From NCBI GenBank assembly GCA_024648745.1, contig JAHCVB010000001.1, positions 372,001-436,000 of the forward strand: 64,000 bases of DNA, given 5' to 3'. Positions within the stretch are counted from its first letter, which is position 1. Each line of letters starts with the position of its first letter. This document shows, piece by piece, positions 21,626-31,949 of this stretch. The DNA is from Sodalis sp. Psp (GTDB taxonomy: Bacteria > Pseudomonadota > Gammaproteobacteria > Enterobacterales > Enterobacteriaceae). A program made the translations under genes and the position numbers. Under the pieces are notes generated by a model. That model searched no databases. It had not been told where the DNA came from and saw nothing but the letters and a program-made list of their open reading frames with translations.

Positions 21626-23212
21626 TCATTAAGTTCAATAAATTACTGGCTCATAGTAATCTATTGCTAATCTAATTGCATTTTTAGATAACTAAAAACA
21701 GGCAATGTGAGAAAATCACCACTACACCACTAGATGAGAGACCTAGATACTTACTTAACTAGTGTGATTCGTTATGTTATTTTAGAATAGATAATAAAGG
21801 CGGTCTTAAAGGATAAAAATAACATGACAGAAAACGTTTGTATGCTGTCACATTTAGAAAAAATTAACTCAGAACCATGAGCAAGTTTATCTCCGCCATA
21901 TCCTCTAAGGATTTATTTAAGAATTTATTACTGAGGTTCTAAGTGCAGCAGAGAATGGGGCAGGTTTTGGAGTAGCTGGCTCGATGCTGTTTTTAGTTCA
22001 AGCCGATTGTAGCTTTCAACGAGGTCGAGATTGTGCAAGGTAGGGCATTTAGGTTATAAACAAGCAGGCTTGCGCATTTGCTCACAGCCAACATCTTTTA
22101 TGTCATTAAAATATATACGCGCATCCACACCGATCCAGGTAATGGCAATAATCTACCAGAGTTCAGGCTTCGGATTTATTTAACTACATCAATGGCGTAC
22201 GAAGTTAAGATCCCGTGTCATTCCTAACCGCTGTGTTGAGAGCTGCAATAAATTCATTGCGGCAATCAGGATAGCCAGAAAATCTGTTTCGCAAACACTG
22301 GCAATGCGTAGTGGTCTCGATCTGATAAGCGTAAACGTCGATCAGGGTCAAAATAAGATGTTTCTCCCTGATACAAGCGTGCTCTGCAAGTCGCCTAGTA
22401 TTCCTTAATAATCCTGTACCAATATGTTACACAGGTATCTCGGGTTAAGACTGTTGACCGCTAGCTCACAGGCGATTTCATTTTCTCTCGGCGACGCTGG
22501 CCGTAATCAAAGGTAATACAATGCACTTCTTAACACCTAAATAAGGCAAGTCGCTGAGTCCTGTCCGCCGCTGAATACCACTATCGCTAATATGGAAAAG
22601 ACATAGGGTATACTGCTTTTTCTTTAGGATGAACAATATAAGACAGCGAAGAATCTGGCAACGTGAAGGAAGGCTGTATATTACAGATTTTACAGTTATG
22701 CTAAGATTCAAAGACTAAACAACGATCACAACTAGATGGGATGATGCTTGCTTCATCAGGTATGCTTATTCATCTCGTTGAGTATGCCAGGTGTAAACAG
22801 TAGCTCTACCTGCGTCTGTCCAATTTCTTCAATACCGCTGGATGGGCCGTGGATTAATTCGGATCACAGTGGCGATAATTATAGAACACCAAGTCTTTCG
22901 GATCACAGACTATCTTTGCACCGTACGCTGCGTTTTCTGACACCGCAGCGAAAAAAAAGAGCCTACTACTACCAACGATATAGACCGTGATGTTTGCACT
23001 GGCGGAAGGAATACTGACGATGATCCTGTGGCATTCGATTCGACATCCGTCAGACTTGCACTATATGTAAACTGGTTGCGACTCAGTATAAACGTATTCA
23101 TGACATACCTCACAAGCTGTCTGTGTTGAATTGTCACGCGTCATCCGGTCTGACTTGCAATTACTGGTGCCTTAAGTGATAATATTTGCTTAATTGAGGC
23201 AGGCTTTTCATT
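21626..23212. other. Silent 1.6-kb stretch between tRNA-Thr and 4.5S RNA
   Basis: No intact gene. A 39-codon run near 21,927-22,044 (beginning EFITEVLSAAENGAGF) and a plus-strand run near 22,748-22,990 look vaguely protein-like but I cannot name them. In E. coli ffs is flanked by ybaZ/atl and ybaY; neither could be traced. Confidence 0.45.
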
Positions 23213-23325
23213 GGAGGCGCTGCTGGTGCTCCCGCAATACTACCTTGTAAACTCGGTCAGGTCCGGAAGGAAGCAGCCGTAGCAAGAGATGTGTGTGCCG
23301 GGATGTCGCTGGCGCAGCGCTTCCA
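23213..23325 (+). ncRNA. ffs: 4.5S RNA of the signal recognition particle
   Basis: RNA partner of Ffh in co-translational membrane targeting. The near-invariant apical domain GGTCAGGTCCGGAAGGAAGC is present, with the opposite strand AGCAAGAGATGTGTGTGCC and GGGATG. The outer stem GGAGGCGCTGC pairs with GCAGCGCTTCC. Length about 113 nt, like E. coli (114). The Ffh-binding core is preserved; differences lie in the basal stem. Confidence 0.95.
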
Positions 23326-23715
23326 CCTATTTTGGTGAAAATAAAATCCTCTCTAATAATGACGCAGATGTTTTCGCTGGCGTGGTTAATTATTAAAACT
23401 ACATCGGCCATTCAAATACACTTGAATCGAACGGAATAACGTTACTTCAACCCTGAAAACACGCGGATAATCTATCTCAGTAAACGCCTAACACCATCTG
23501 ATTTTCCCTGAGTTTGTAAAACTTCAATAATGTTATTAGTCCGTATATGGATATAGCCTTCCTCATTAAAAATGAGGAAAGTTAACCTGACTTTTTCCGG
23601 AAAGGGGAAAACAGTTGGCTATGGGAGCAACAATAAACAATTTAGTTTCCATCTAGCAAAAAAAAAATAAATAATCCTGTTTTTAATACATAACACCATG
23701 TTTAGAAAAACAAGT
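23326..23715. other. Spacer between 4.5S RNA and hha
   Basis: 390 bases. It contains a perfect inverted repeat at 23559-23579 (TTCCTCATT, loop AAA, AATGAGGAA) without a clear T-run on either strand. It lies between the convergent ffs and hha genes, so a role in transcript 3' ends is possible. The ylaC and maa genes found here in E. coli are gone. Confidence 0.45.
23559..23579. repeat. Perfect 9-bp inverted repeat
   Basis: TTCCTCATT / AATGAGGAA with a three-base loop. It lies between convergent ffs and hha. No U-tract follows, so it is at best a weak terminator or RNA-stabilising hairpin. Confidence 0.45.
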
Positions 23716-23919
23716 TTAACGCACGTACTTCCATACGGAAACCGGTACTTTATCATACAGTTTGTTCATCGTCAGTTCTGCCAATCGATGATCGGCGGCG
23801 GAATTGAATATCTCCAGTTCATCATCGGATAATTCATATTTGTTTTTTTCAATCACACGCTCAAGAGTTTCTAGCGTTCTACATTTCCTCAAACGCATTA
23901 AATAATCAATTTTTTTCAT
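23716..23919 (-). CDS. hha: Hha/YmoA-family nucleoid-associated regulator
   Basis: 67 residues, the normal size. Hha/YmoA binds H-NS through its conserved acidic and aromatic residues and tunes silencing of virulence and environmental genes. The sequence ([52 protein letters not shown]) is clearly family-like and closest to YmoA as I remember it. An AAAAGG sits five bases before the ATG. In E. coli it is the second gene after tomB, and that order is kept, but tomB is a pseudogene here. An intact toxin-like regulator without its antagonist is notable. Confidence 0.93.
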   Translation of the reverse strand: MKKIDYLMRLRKCRTLETLERVIEKNKYELSDDELEIFNSAADHRLAELTMNKLYDKVPVSVWKYVR

Positions 23920-23950
23920 TTTTACCTTTTCGTATAGTTAGTTGAACTAA

Positions 23951-24325
23951 GTGATGCCTGCTTTCGCAGTTTGTACTGAGCTCTATCTCCGAGAATGTTC
24001 TGAATAAACGCTGCGGCTGCGACGCCAACACTGGATACTGTAATTATTAATGCCATGTCTACTGAACAGAGTAAACGTATCTTCCGAAAAGTTTCAACCT
24101 AATCGATAAACGCATTTCATCATGAAATTTAAATTTTCAAAGATAACAATATCCGACGCAATGTGCTCAATTAATTCGCTAAGACACAAATTAATAGCGT
24201 CACTCAGATCATTTATCCCGATACGATAACCATCGCCCAGACTAATAATACCTTATATTATGGAAATTTTTACACAGGTATTTCAATTGCACAATACCGT
24301 ATCATTTAGGTAGATACTCATCCAT
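23951..24325 (-). pseudogene. tomB: tomB (ybaJ) remnant, Hha-antagonist
   Basis: Just upstream of hha on the same strand. It begins with ATG at 24325: MDEYLPK, stop, YGIVQLKYLCKNFH, matching MDEYSPKRHDIAQLKFLCETLYH. After a frameshift it reads DAINLCLSELIEHIAS (family SAINLQLNELIEHIAT), and after another SEDTFTLFSRHGINNYSIQ (LDDTFMLFSSYGINMQDLQ). At least two stops and a frameshift make it non-functional. TomB counteracts Hha toxicity in E. coli. Confidence 0.85.
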
Positions 24326-25376
24326 ATCAGCCTGCTCAACCCATACTAATACTAGTAATCTTAAAATTAGTTGTAGACTGTAGACAAATCAATATCTTAC
24401 CATTCCCAGTCCAGGGTAAAGAAAAGGCATTTTAGGCTGTTTGGCATCCCTTGATTACATTAACTTACAGTTTAGAAGTCATAGTCTGCTGTGACAGTAG
24501 ATATAAAGTGAACAGAATTAGGATAAAGTTTTAGCATTTTCTCATTACCGACACACTACAATACAACTGAATGGTATTTTTACAGTGCTGATACTTGATA
24601 AGTACTCTAAAATTTAGAAAATATGTCGGAAATATAAGATAGTGTTTTTTCTTAATTCACCTGACTACAATATTTGTTTACAAATATGAGTAAATTCCCG
24701 TGTTTCTGATACTGTTAATTAGGTATATTTTCTTTTGCTTCACAAATAAAAGTAAATAAAAACACCAGGCTGAATACTCTACAATGCTATAATGAGTTGG
24801 TTTTATTGTTGACTCTATGAAAATCTACCGTTAATTTATCAACGAAATTTTTACTCCCTGAATTATCTTAAAACGTAAAAATTAAAAATGAGTTGTTCCA
24901 ATACCTGAGACATGTTAACCAAGAAAATAGCCCAAATACTTCTTAAAAGCGCACGACGTTACTGTCTTTGGCGTCGAGTGTGATACTTAGAGATCACAAA
25001 ATAACGTAGGAATAGATAATAAGAAAGATCAATTTTAGAGAGAAGATTTTATCTGACATCATGTTTACGAGCAAATTTAGTCACATTAGTACCAGACAGT
25101 GATGTCGGTTCAACTACACTGAGCGTGAGGGCGAAAGACCATAAATTTGATATTCCATAATCAAACGTCTATGCCAGAAATAATGATGATAGAGACTGGC
25201 AGAGGATTAGTTCACTATGAACAAGAGAAAACTTGTAGGCTCTTGCAATCGACTGCATGTACCAACTTAAGAGTTACCCTAAGATTAAGATAAGGACCGC
25301 TATATTTTCCAGAAATAAGCGCCACATGTACCACCACTGCGGCTAAAACTCAGTGCTGATTGAAGTGGTATGCTAT
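24326..25376. other. Silent stretch between tomB remnant and birA
   Basis: About 1 kb, AT-rich. acrB precedes tomB in E. coli and coaA follows birA; I could not read either. No RNA gene seen. Confidence 0.45.
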
Positions 25377-26336
25377 CTATAGGCCGCGCAGTGAGATTTC
25401 TCCGTCTGGATAGGCATAAATTTTTCCTTCCTGCTCCAGCAATAAAGCACCTTGTGTATTAATACCACGCTCAATTCCCCAAATTTCTCGTTCGCCGATT
25501 AACAATTTCACAGATCGGTCGAAGAAGTTGTCCAATGTCTGCCAGCAAGAGATAAACGGTGTGAACCCGTTACGCTCGAATGTCCGTAGTGCTTGGCGCA
25601 GAGCATCGATTAATTCAGCGGCCAGAGCGTTTCGATCAACAACGATGCCCTTTTCTTGCAGATTGATCCAGTCTTGGTTGATCATACTCGCTGTTGGTTC
25701 GCTCATCTCCAAGTTAATACCGGCACCAATCACCACATGGACGACATCACCGGCCTTACCGAACATCTCCACCAGAATTCCAGCTAATTTGCGATCATCC
25801 AGATAAAGGTCGTTCGGCCACTTAACGCGCACACCCTCTACGCCTAGGCGTTTCAGTATTCCCGTTATCACGATGCCAACCATTAGACTTAGGCCGTCGG
25901 CTACCGCCGAGCCCTGCTCCAGACGCCAGTAGATGGATAAATAGAGATTATTGCCGAACGTCGAAACCCACCTCCGACCGCGACGACCACGCCCCTGCAT
26001 CTGATGTTCCGCCACGCAGACGTCACCTGATTGCAATGTGTCAATACGCTCGACTAAATATTGATTAGTAGAGTTAACTACCGACAGAACCTCCAGACGT
26101 CCTGCCGGCACGCGCGCTAAGATCTTCACTTTATCCAACAATTGCAGCGGCGCATGTAAACAATATCCTTTTCCTGGCATGATAAAGACATTCACGCCCC
26201 AGTCACGCACTGTTTGAATATGTTCACTTATGGCAGCAGAGTTCATCCCCAACGCTTTGCTGAATTGTTCGTCGGAGTGAAATTCGCCGTCTGCTAACAC
26301 GCTGATCAACTTCAGTGGAATACAGATATCTTTCAT
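25377..26336 (-). CDS. birA: BirA, biotin ligase and biotin operon repressor
   Basis: 319 residues (E. coli 321). Attaches biotin to the acetyl-CoA carboxylase carrier protein via biotinyl-5'-AMP, and represses bio genes. The N-terminal winged helix is present ([12 protein letters not shown] equivalent, [15 protein letters not shown]), as are the adenylate-binding loop [11 protein letters not shown], the catalytic VKWPNDLYL with its lysine, KLAGILVEM and the C-terminal SH3-like domain. The ATG overlaps the murB stop (ATGA), so the pair is coupled as in E. coli. Fully open. Confidence 0.96.
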   Translation of the reverse strand: MKDICIPLKLISVLADGEFHSDEQFSKALGMNSAAISEHIQTVRDWGVNVFIMPGKGYCLHAPLQLLDKVKILARVPAGRLEVLSVVNSTNQYLVERIDTLQSGDVCVAEHQMQGRGRRGRRWVSTFGNNLYLSIYWRLEQGSAVADGLSLMVGIVITGILKRLGVEGVRVKWPNDLYLDDRKLAGILVEMFGKAGDVVHVVIGAGINLEMSEPTASMINQDWINLQEKGIVVDRNALAAELIDALRQALRTFERNGFTPFISCWQTLDNFFDRSVKLLIGEREIWGIERGINTQGALLLEQEGKIYAYPDGEISLRGL

Positions 26337-27367
26337 GATATAACCTCTACTGCATCGACCTCGCCTTGAGCAGAGATAAAACGCACCTCAGGCTCTAGCC
26401 AAATGGCAAAGCGATCTGCTACCTGTCTGCGGACATAGCGCGCCAGCGCGGCGATGTTGCTGCCACTTGTCTTGCCGGTATTAATTAAGACCAACATCTG
26501 TTTATCGTGCACCGCCGCGCCGTCGAGTTGGTATCCTTTTAACCCGCAGCATTCAATAAGCCAACCAGCCGCTAGCTTCACTTTGCCATCCGGCTGAATA
26601 TAATGAGGGACATCAGGATAACATCTCAGTAGATGTTCCGTCTCAAAAGCACTGATGACAGGATTTTTGAAGAAACTGCCGGCGTTTCCAGTCAGCGTCG
26701 GGTCGGGCAGTTTGCTGCGACGCGCTGCGCAAACCGTATCATAAATCTGGCGCGGTGTGACGCGTCGAGTATCAAGGTAGGTTAAGGCACCATAATGCAG
26801 CACCGGTCTCCAAGATTTAGTCAGCCGGAGGCCAACCGCAACAATAGCGTAGTGTTCACACAGGTCATGTTTAAAAATGCTTTCGCGGTAACCAAACTGA
26901 CATTCGGCTGCGCTTAAGCGCCGTTTCACACTGGTTTCTAATTGGATAACATCGACATATTCACAAAATTGCTGCAGTTCAACTCCATAGGCGCCGATAT
27001 TTTGAATCGGAGCTGAACCTACATAGCCTGGTATCAGGGCCAAATTTTCTAGCCCCGGAATACTCAGGTCTAGACAGGCATTCACCAGATCATCCCACAA
27101 TTCTCCCGCGCCAGCATGCACATACCAGGCATCAGCATCTTCGCTGACCGCGATGCCTTTTATACGATTCAATAGTGCAGTGCCAGCGTAGTTCTCCAGA
27201 AACAGCACATTACTACCACCACCGAGCACTAAAACCGGCAGCTTTCTTGCAGTGGCTTGTCGCCACAGAATGAGCAGCTCCGCCTCCGTATGAGCTGTCA
27301 CAACGTGTTTCGCTTTCGCGTCGATGGCAAAAGTATTCAAGGGCTTCAGCGACACACTATCCATCAT
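26333..27367 (-). CDS. murB: UDP-N-acetylenolpyruvoylglucosamine reductase
   Basis: 344 residues (E. coli 342). FAD enzyme that forms UDP-MurNAc, the second committed step of peptidoglycan synthesis. [12 protein letters not shown] at the N-terminus, the FAD-binding [29 protein letters not shown], the proton-donating serine in [10 protein letters not shown] and [16 protein letters not shown] are all present, as is the C-terminal LEPEVRFI. Coupled to birA. Supports an intact wall pathway alongside asd and dapF. Confidence 0.96.
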   Translation of the reverse strand: MMDSVSLKPLNTFAIDAKAKHVVTAHTEAELLILWRQATARKLPVLVLGGGSNVLFLENYAGTALLNRIKGIAVSEDADAWYVHAGAGELWDDLVNACLDLSIPGLENLALIPGYVGSAPIQNIGAYGVELQQFCEYVDVIQLETSVKRRLSAAECQFGYRESIFKHDLCEHYAIVAVGLRLTKSWRPVLHYGALTYLDTRRVTPRQIYDTVCAARRSKLPDPTLTGNAGSFFKNPVISAFETEHLLRCYPDVPHYIQPDGKVKLAAGWLIECCGLKGYQLDGAAVHDKQMLVLINTGKTSGSNIAALARYVRRQVADRFAIWLEPEVRFISAQGEVDAVEVIS

Positions 27368-28379
27368 TAATTACCTTTTATTTTTACTGTTCTTCTTGTA
27401 GTTTACTCAATTTTAAGCGAATGACACTGTATGGCAGTGAATTATCAAAACAAGATTAACATAACAGAGTAAGAAGAAGGAGTATCATGGTACTGTTTAA
27501 TAATTTGGTTCATCACTGCCACTTTTTCCAGGTATTGTTAATTTATACTAACATCTCGAGATCTTGATAGAGACATCGCTCAGAGGGCGCACACCGAAGA
27601 GAACTGAAGTTTTTAATGCACCTATTTATTTTCAGATCGTTATCTGCTGAGACCTCTCTATTTTTAGAGAATAGCGTATCTTTAAATATACTTTATAATT
27701 AATGCTTTCCTACATAGTTTTGGATAAATATTTTTTAAGATCGAGTCCAGTTTTTAAGAGAGAATCTGCAGGAACAGGTTAGCCTGCTCGCTTGCAAACT
27801 CCGTTGTTTCGTCAATGTTTCTCTAGATAAGGTTAAGATTAGCTTTATAGCACCAGAGCAGAGATATTATAACTCTCAGGTGTTCTATATATTAAGACTG
27901 GCTTCCCTCAGATTAGCTTGGCTCATAATTAGCTGGCGCCCATCAGAAATGAACGAATCGAACACTGAAGAGAAAACTCCTTTTCTTCTAACTATATGCA
28001 TGTTGAGGATTAACGATCCTTATCCACCGCTGTAATGGCATCAGACAGTACGCATGAAAGGTACAATTACCGGTAAGTGACTTTATCAAGGATATGGACA
28101 ATAAAGTCTGTACTGTAGTAATTGCAAGATGTGGTCGGATTTAGCATTGCCTTCAATCTCTTAAAGAAGATTTTACTAACGGTAGCACCAAGAATTTCAA
28201 CATCCTAATAACAAGATTATTTATTCACAGTTAGTAGCTCGACCCACAAGTTAAAGGGTAAGGAAGTCATGGATAGTTTTATTGAAATTAAAGAGAAATA
28301 AAATGATTAATGACATTTTCATCGTTTACGTCTGCGTTCATTGAGAGGCAGAAGTATAAGCACCCACACTGATCCTGAA
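27368..28379. other. Silent stretch upstream of murB
   Basis: About 1 kb without a readable gene. The viaA gene would follow ravA here by E. coli order, but I found no convincing fragment. In E. coli a ribosomal RNA operon stands upstream of murB; none is present. Confidence 0.45.
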
Positions 28380-29120
28380 CCTTTCAAGGAGTCAGAGTGG
28401 AATTTGAAGTGCTGAGGCATAAAATACTCCAGCCGATCGATTCTACTCTGCATGATAGTGGAGTTATTACATCGCTACCAAGAAAAATAGCATTTGGTAA
28501 CAATACTCAACTAGTACTTACCAGCGTTCAGTGGACAAGATATTTACTTTCTTGTTGATCAAGCAGTGTTACCAAAGGCAACCCTGTCGATGCACAATTA
28601 TTGGTATCTATATCCAATATACTAGGAAATTAACTTGCTGACGAATATTTCGGTGGCAGCTAATTTATTTAACGACAGTGAACCGACTCTGTTAGGCTTG
28701 TCATTACACCGGAAATGCGCGCCTGCACTTGGGCAATCCTAGACAAAGTACTAGTTAGCGGTCGATATTAGCCAATTTATTGTCAGGTATTCCACTGTCA
28801 TGCAACAAATCATAGTCATCGCAATTTTAAGAGTTTAACTTGGAAGTTCCATTCATCAGGTGAGATGAACCAAGTAGAACCACTGGTAGCTTTTCGCCAG
28901 TAGGTACTACGTCATGATGGATACTTTTGATCTTGCGCATCTCCAGAAAAATCGTTGCCTTAGTAGGTTTTAGACATATTGAAACACTGTGTATTCAGTG
29001 TAAAGAGAGTATATAGTAAAAATGAGACATCATCGATTCTGACACGGTTTACAGAAACATTACCCTAATCATATAGTTACAGGTTTAATTAATAAGTGTA
29101 CTTTACTCAGGTTATCAACG
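28380..29120 (-). pseudogene. ravA: Probable ravA remnant (MoxR-type AAA+ ATPase)
   Basis: Fragments on the minus strand in the order of RavA. KPTKATIFLEMRKIK near 28,950 resembles LPEAEIVFLDEIWKA (Walker B region). HDVVPTGEKLPVVLLGSSH near 28,880 resembles GAHVEKIPMRLLVAASNE (sensor 1). VLLPNAIFLGSDVITPL near 28,480 resembles RLLQASAFFSGRDAIAPID. Stops and shifts separate them. In E. coli ravA lies on the same strand as hdfR, some genes away, so a deletion has brought them together. Confidence 0.55.
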
Positions 29121-29392
29121 ATTCACTGATAAATATGGAGACAGCACTTGTAATCTTCTTCTATGGTATCGATTCATCGTCAGGCAGCTGTTTATAACTT
29201 CTTCCGTTGTTCTTGACTGTTGTTATCGTGTTGGCTTTTGTCAAAGCTGTATGAGCATTCTAACCGGATGGATTATCGACGTTCTCCTGCTGTTGACGTT
29301 CATTATTGGCCAGCATGTTTTTTCTATGTAATTGAGTTTTATTCTCACTAAAGAGAATTAAAGCAGCGGCCGGCACGCTCTGCCATTAGTAG

Positions 29393-30214
29393 TCACAATA
29401 CGGCAGTCTTCAGCAGTTGCCGGATCATCTGGCAATGATCGCTATTTTGCAGCCATACCGCATACAGCGGCCTGACTATCGATGGTACGTCAGTGACTGG
29501 CTGCAAATCTGAAAAAGAGTGGGCCCACTGGCTAGGCAAAAAAGCGCATGCGGCGGTGGCATGCAACAATTGGCGCGTTAATTTCGCTGATGTCGTGGTC
29601 ATCAGAGGAGCTTGATGATTAAGTTGCAGCCGGTTTTCGTGGGTATGAAAATCGCTCCCCCATTCCAGCTGAATATAAGATCGTTTCCCACTGACTGGTG
29701 CGCTGTTGGCATCAGAAAATAACGTTAAGGAAAAGCTGCCGAGCTGCTGGCTGGTCAATTCCTCCATTTTTGGTGCTTCAGTAGTAATCAGTAAATCCAG
29801 CTGGCGTTCATGCAGCTCCTTAATCAATCCTTGGCGCACTGCAATGCGTGCTTCCAGCTGTAAATCCACCCGCTGCTGATAGAGGTTTTCCAGCCATTTT
29901 CCCAGCCAAGCTTCCCACAGCGATGCGCTAGCACCAATAGACAGCGGATTGTACTGCAGAGAGCACATCACCTCCTGTCTAGCTACCTTCCAGGTGACTA
30001 TCAGATTTTCGGCATAGGGCAACAACCGCTTCCCTGCCGCAGTCAGGCGGATGTTGTTTTTGTGGCGAGTAAATAGATTGACTCCTAGCTGCGTTTCCAA
30101 CTGCCGAATACGGAAGCTTACTGCGGATTGTGTCAAATAGAGTGCTTCAGCCGCCCTCCCAAAATGGGAGGTACGGCTTACTTCCAAGAAGGTTTTCAGT
30201 AATTCCGTGTTCAC
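29393..30214 (-). CDS. hdfR: HdfR, LysR-family transcription regulator
   Basis: 273 residues (E. coli 279). HdfR represses the flhDC flagellar master operon in E. coli. The N-terminal winged helix-turn-helix is strongly conserved ([40 protein letters not shown]) followed by [13 protein letters not shown]; the effector domain is more diverged but open ([32 protein letters not shown]). It stands divergent from maoP, the same pair as in E. coli, with a 121-base shared promoter region. Probably functional; its flagellar target may no longer exist. Confidence 0.92.
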   Translation of the reverse strand: MNTELLKTFLEVSRTSHFGRAAEALYLTQSAVSFRIRQLETQLGVNLFTRHKNNIRLTAAGKRLLPYAENLIVTWKVARQEVMCSLQYNPLSIGASASLWEAWLGKWLENLYQQRVDLQLEARIAVRQGLIKELHERQLDLLITTEAPKMEELTSQQLGSFSLTLFSDANSAPVSGKRSYIQLEWGSDFHTHENRLQLNHQAPLMTTTSAKLTRQLLHATAACAFLPSQWAHSFSDLQPVTDVPSIVRPLYAVWLQNSDHCQMIRQLLKTAVL

Positions 30215-30335
30215 TGAAATATCCCAAAAAATTTATCTTAATAATTAAAATGTTTTGTTTTACAGAAAGTCAAACCTAACTAATACTCCGCGCCATAAAC
30301 AGTATGGCTTATGTCATAGATAGGAGCGTAATAAG

Positions 30336-30674
30336 ATGTCAGACAATTTTTTCACTGATAATCGCTATTTTGATAACAAAAATTACCCTCACGGCTTCTC
30401 TAGGCACGGTCATTTCACCATTCGAGAGGCGCAGCTACTAGAGCGTTGCGGTCATACTTACAATGATTTAGATAGCGGCAAACGTAAGCCTGTAACCGAT
30501 GATGAGCGGCAGTTTGTTGCAGTATGCCACGGTAAGCGTATGCCCTCCAATGAGCACGAAAAGGTATGGTTTAAGTATATAGAGCATACTCGTCATCCAA
30601 AGCGTTTTCATACCCTTTCTGGCGGTAAACCACAAACGGATGTGATAGAAGACTTCACTGACACTGAAGGTTGA
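30336..30674 (+). CDS. maoP: MaoP (YifE), Ori macrodomain organiser
   Basis: 112 residues, the standard size. With the maoS site next to it, MaoP organises the Ori macrodomain in E. coli. Conserved blocks: [42 protein letters not shown] and [18 protein letters not shown] precedes the ATG. It is divergent from hdfR. Whether the maoS site is kept in the spacer I cannot say. Confidence 0.92.
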   Translation: MSDNFFTDNRYFDNKNYPHGFSRHGHFTIREAQLLERCGHTYNDLDSGKRKPVTDDERQFVAVCHGKRMPSNEHEKVWFKYIEHTRHPKRFHTLSGGKPQTDVIEDFTDTEG

Positions 30675-31715
30675 TAAAAGACTGAGGTTTGCCCTCTGTT
30701 ATTTTTTCTTCTTTCTTCACTATCCCTGCTGCTAACAGATCATGCAGCAGTTGTTCCAGAATCATTCGGATAATTTTGATTTTCCTCGTCAAATCTGTCA
30801 GCGTCCAGTGTATATGGACTACTTCTACAGCTAGTGCCAAGCGTGCACTGACAAGTGCAACGTTATTAGTGCCTTTTCCAGAAACTAATTATCGACTTCT
30901 GTTAAGGGAAGGAAGATGGCATTACTGCTGCATATTGTTAAAGTTCAGGAAGCGAAAAAGAGGCTTAAGGAAGCTAATACTGACCAAGTTAATGATGGTG
31001 GTAATCTTAATTATTTTATTTGACAGCATCAGCTTTGGACAGATGACTCTCCAACATGGTCTCCGATACCCGAAAGCCTCATCATGAATCTATCTGGTTG
31101 TCGCGAGGATTCCGATCGCGCAATCAGAAGTGCAATAGCATGTTCTTTTCATAAATTTATGAGCGGTGTTGAGTATGCCAGCAATGGGAACAGAAGTTCT
31201 CAGCGAGAAATAAGGAAGTAAAGTGAACCCTTCGAAAAATTGACAGATATTTGCGGCGCATATGCCGAAAGAGTCAGCCAGCAGTAAAAATTGAAGTCTA
31301 TAAGTTAACTTTTATTCTGCTACGATGAGTAATAAATTGGGTACTGTCGCAGCTGTTCGTGCATAGCGTGGTGTCAAAGAGTGACACTGCTGATACTACA
31401 AATGCAAAAGCAATACTCAGGAAAAGCTTTAATATCATTATCTTAGTAATTCTACAATCTTACAACTACCCGCTGAGGTGGGTAAAATGCATGCTGCAAC
31501 AGCGGCACCTTATCGCAGAGTGGAGATAATTTAGAATAGACAAATGTGAAAATGAAAATTTTTCATTTAAAAATAACTCTCTATAAATCATAGCCTAAAC
31601 GTTTAATCTCTTGATCTACCGAACACGTGTGCGACGAAAATATTTGTCACGCTTACACTAACTGTGGTAACTCTGTAAGTGTTCATTCGAGGCTAAGCAT
31701 AATAAAAATCTAATT
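30675..31715. other. Eroded stretch between maoP and the ilv leader
   Basis: About 1 kb. The part nearest maoP holds the comM tail described separately; the remainder shows no readable frame. The last roughly 100 bases must contain the ilv promoter; no strong consensus pair stands out. Confidence 0.5.
30720..30870 (-). pseudogene. comM: comM (yifB) C-terminal remnant
   Basis: Minus-strand reading LSVHAWH, stop, L, stop, K matches LSIRAWQRLLKVARTIADI of ComM, with stops at arginine, leucine and valine positions. A downstream frame ILEQLLHDLL resembles the final IDRLLIHLQKLL. The position between maoP and ilvL on the opposite strand to ilv is that of yifB/comM in E. coli. The AAA+ core is not readable. 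Confidence 0.5.
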
Positions 31716-31853
31716 ATGAAAATCCTTATTCAAGTAATTAGCCTAATTGTGATTAGCGTGATGGTGATTATCATTCCACTATGTGGGGTTAACACTTGGA
31801 CGAAGAAAAGCTTCTTAAAACAAGCTTCATTCTCAGGAACCCCGCACATATAG
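31716..31853 (+). CDS. ilvL: ilvL leader peptide (attenuator control)
   Basis: 45-codon frame from ATG at 31716 to TAG at 31851-31853. The core ISLIVISVMVIIIPLCG matches the E. coli leader ISLVVISVVVIIIPPCG. The run of isoleucine, valine and leucine codons is the sensor: ribosome stalling for lack of charged tRNA prevents terminator formation. E. coli IlvL has 32 residues; here the frame runs on for extra codons (NTWTKKSFLKQ...) into the terminator hairpin itself. Either the stop has been lost or read positions differ, which could alter how the ribosome releases before the terminator. Confidence 0.85.
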   Translation: MKILIQVISLIVISVMVIIIPLCGVNTWTKKSFLKQASFSGTPHI

Positions 31854-31868
31854 GTCGGGTTTTTTAGT
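31836..31868 (+). terminator. ilv operon attenuator
   Basis: AACCCCG, short loop, then CGGGTT followed by TTTTT, directly after the ilvL control codons. It has a one-base bulge in the left arm. Position and form are those of the ilvGMEDA attenuator, so amino-acid-dependent control appears to be kept even in this decaying genome. Confidence 0.75.
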
Positions 31869-31949
31869 ATTATTAAAGCGACGGGAAGGGCAAAAGATGA
31901 AAATTATAATAATATTCTGTAATTTAGGAGAAAAATAGGATAATTAACC

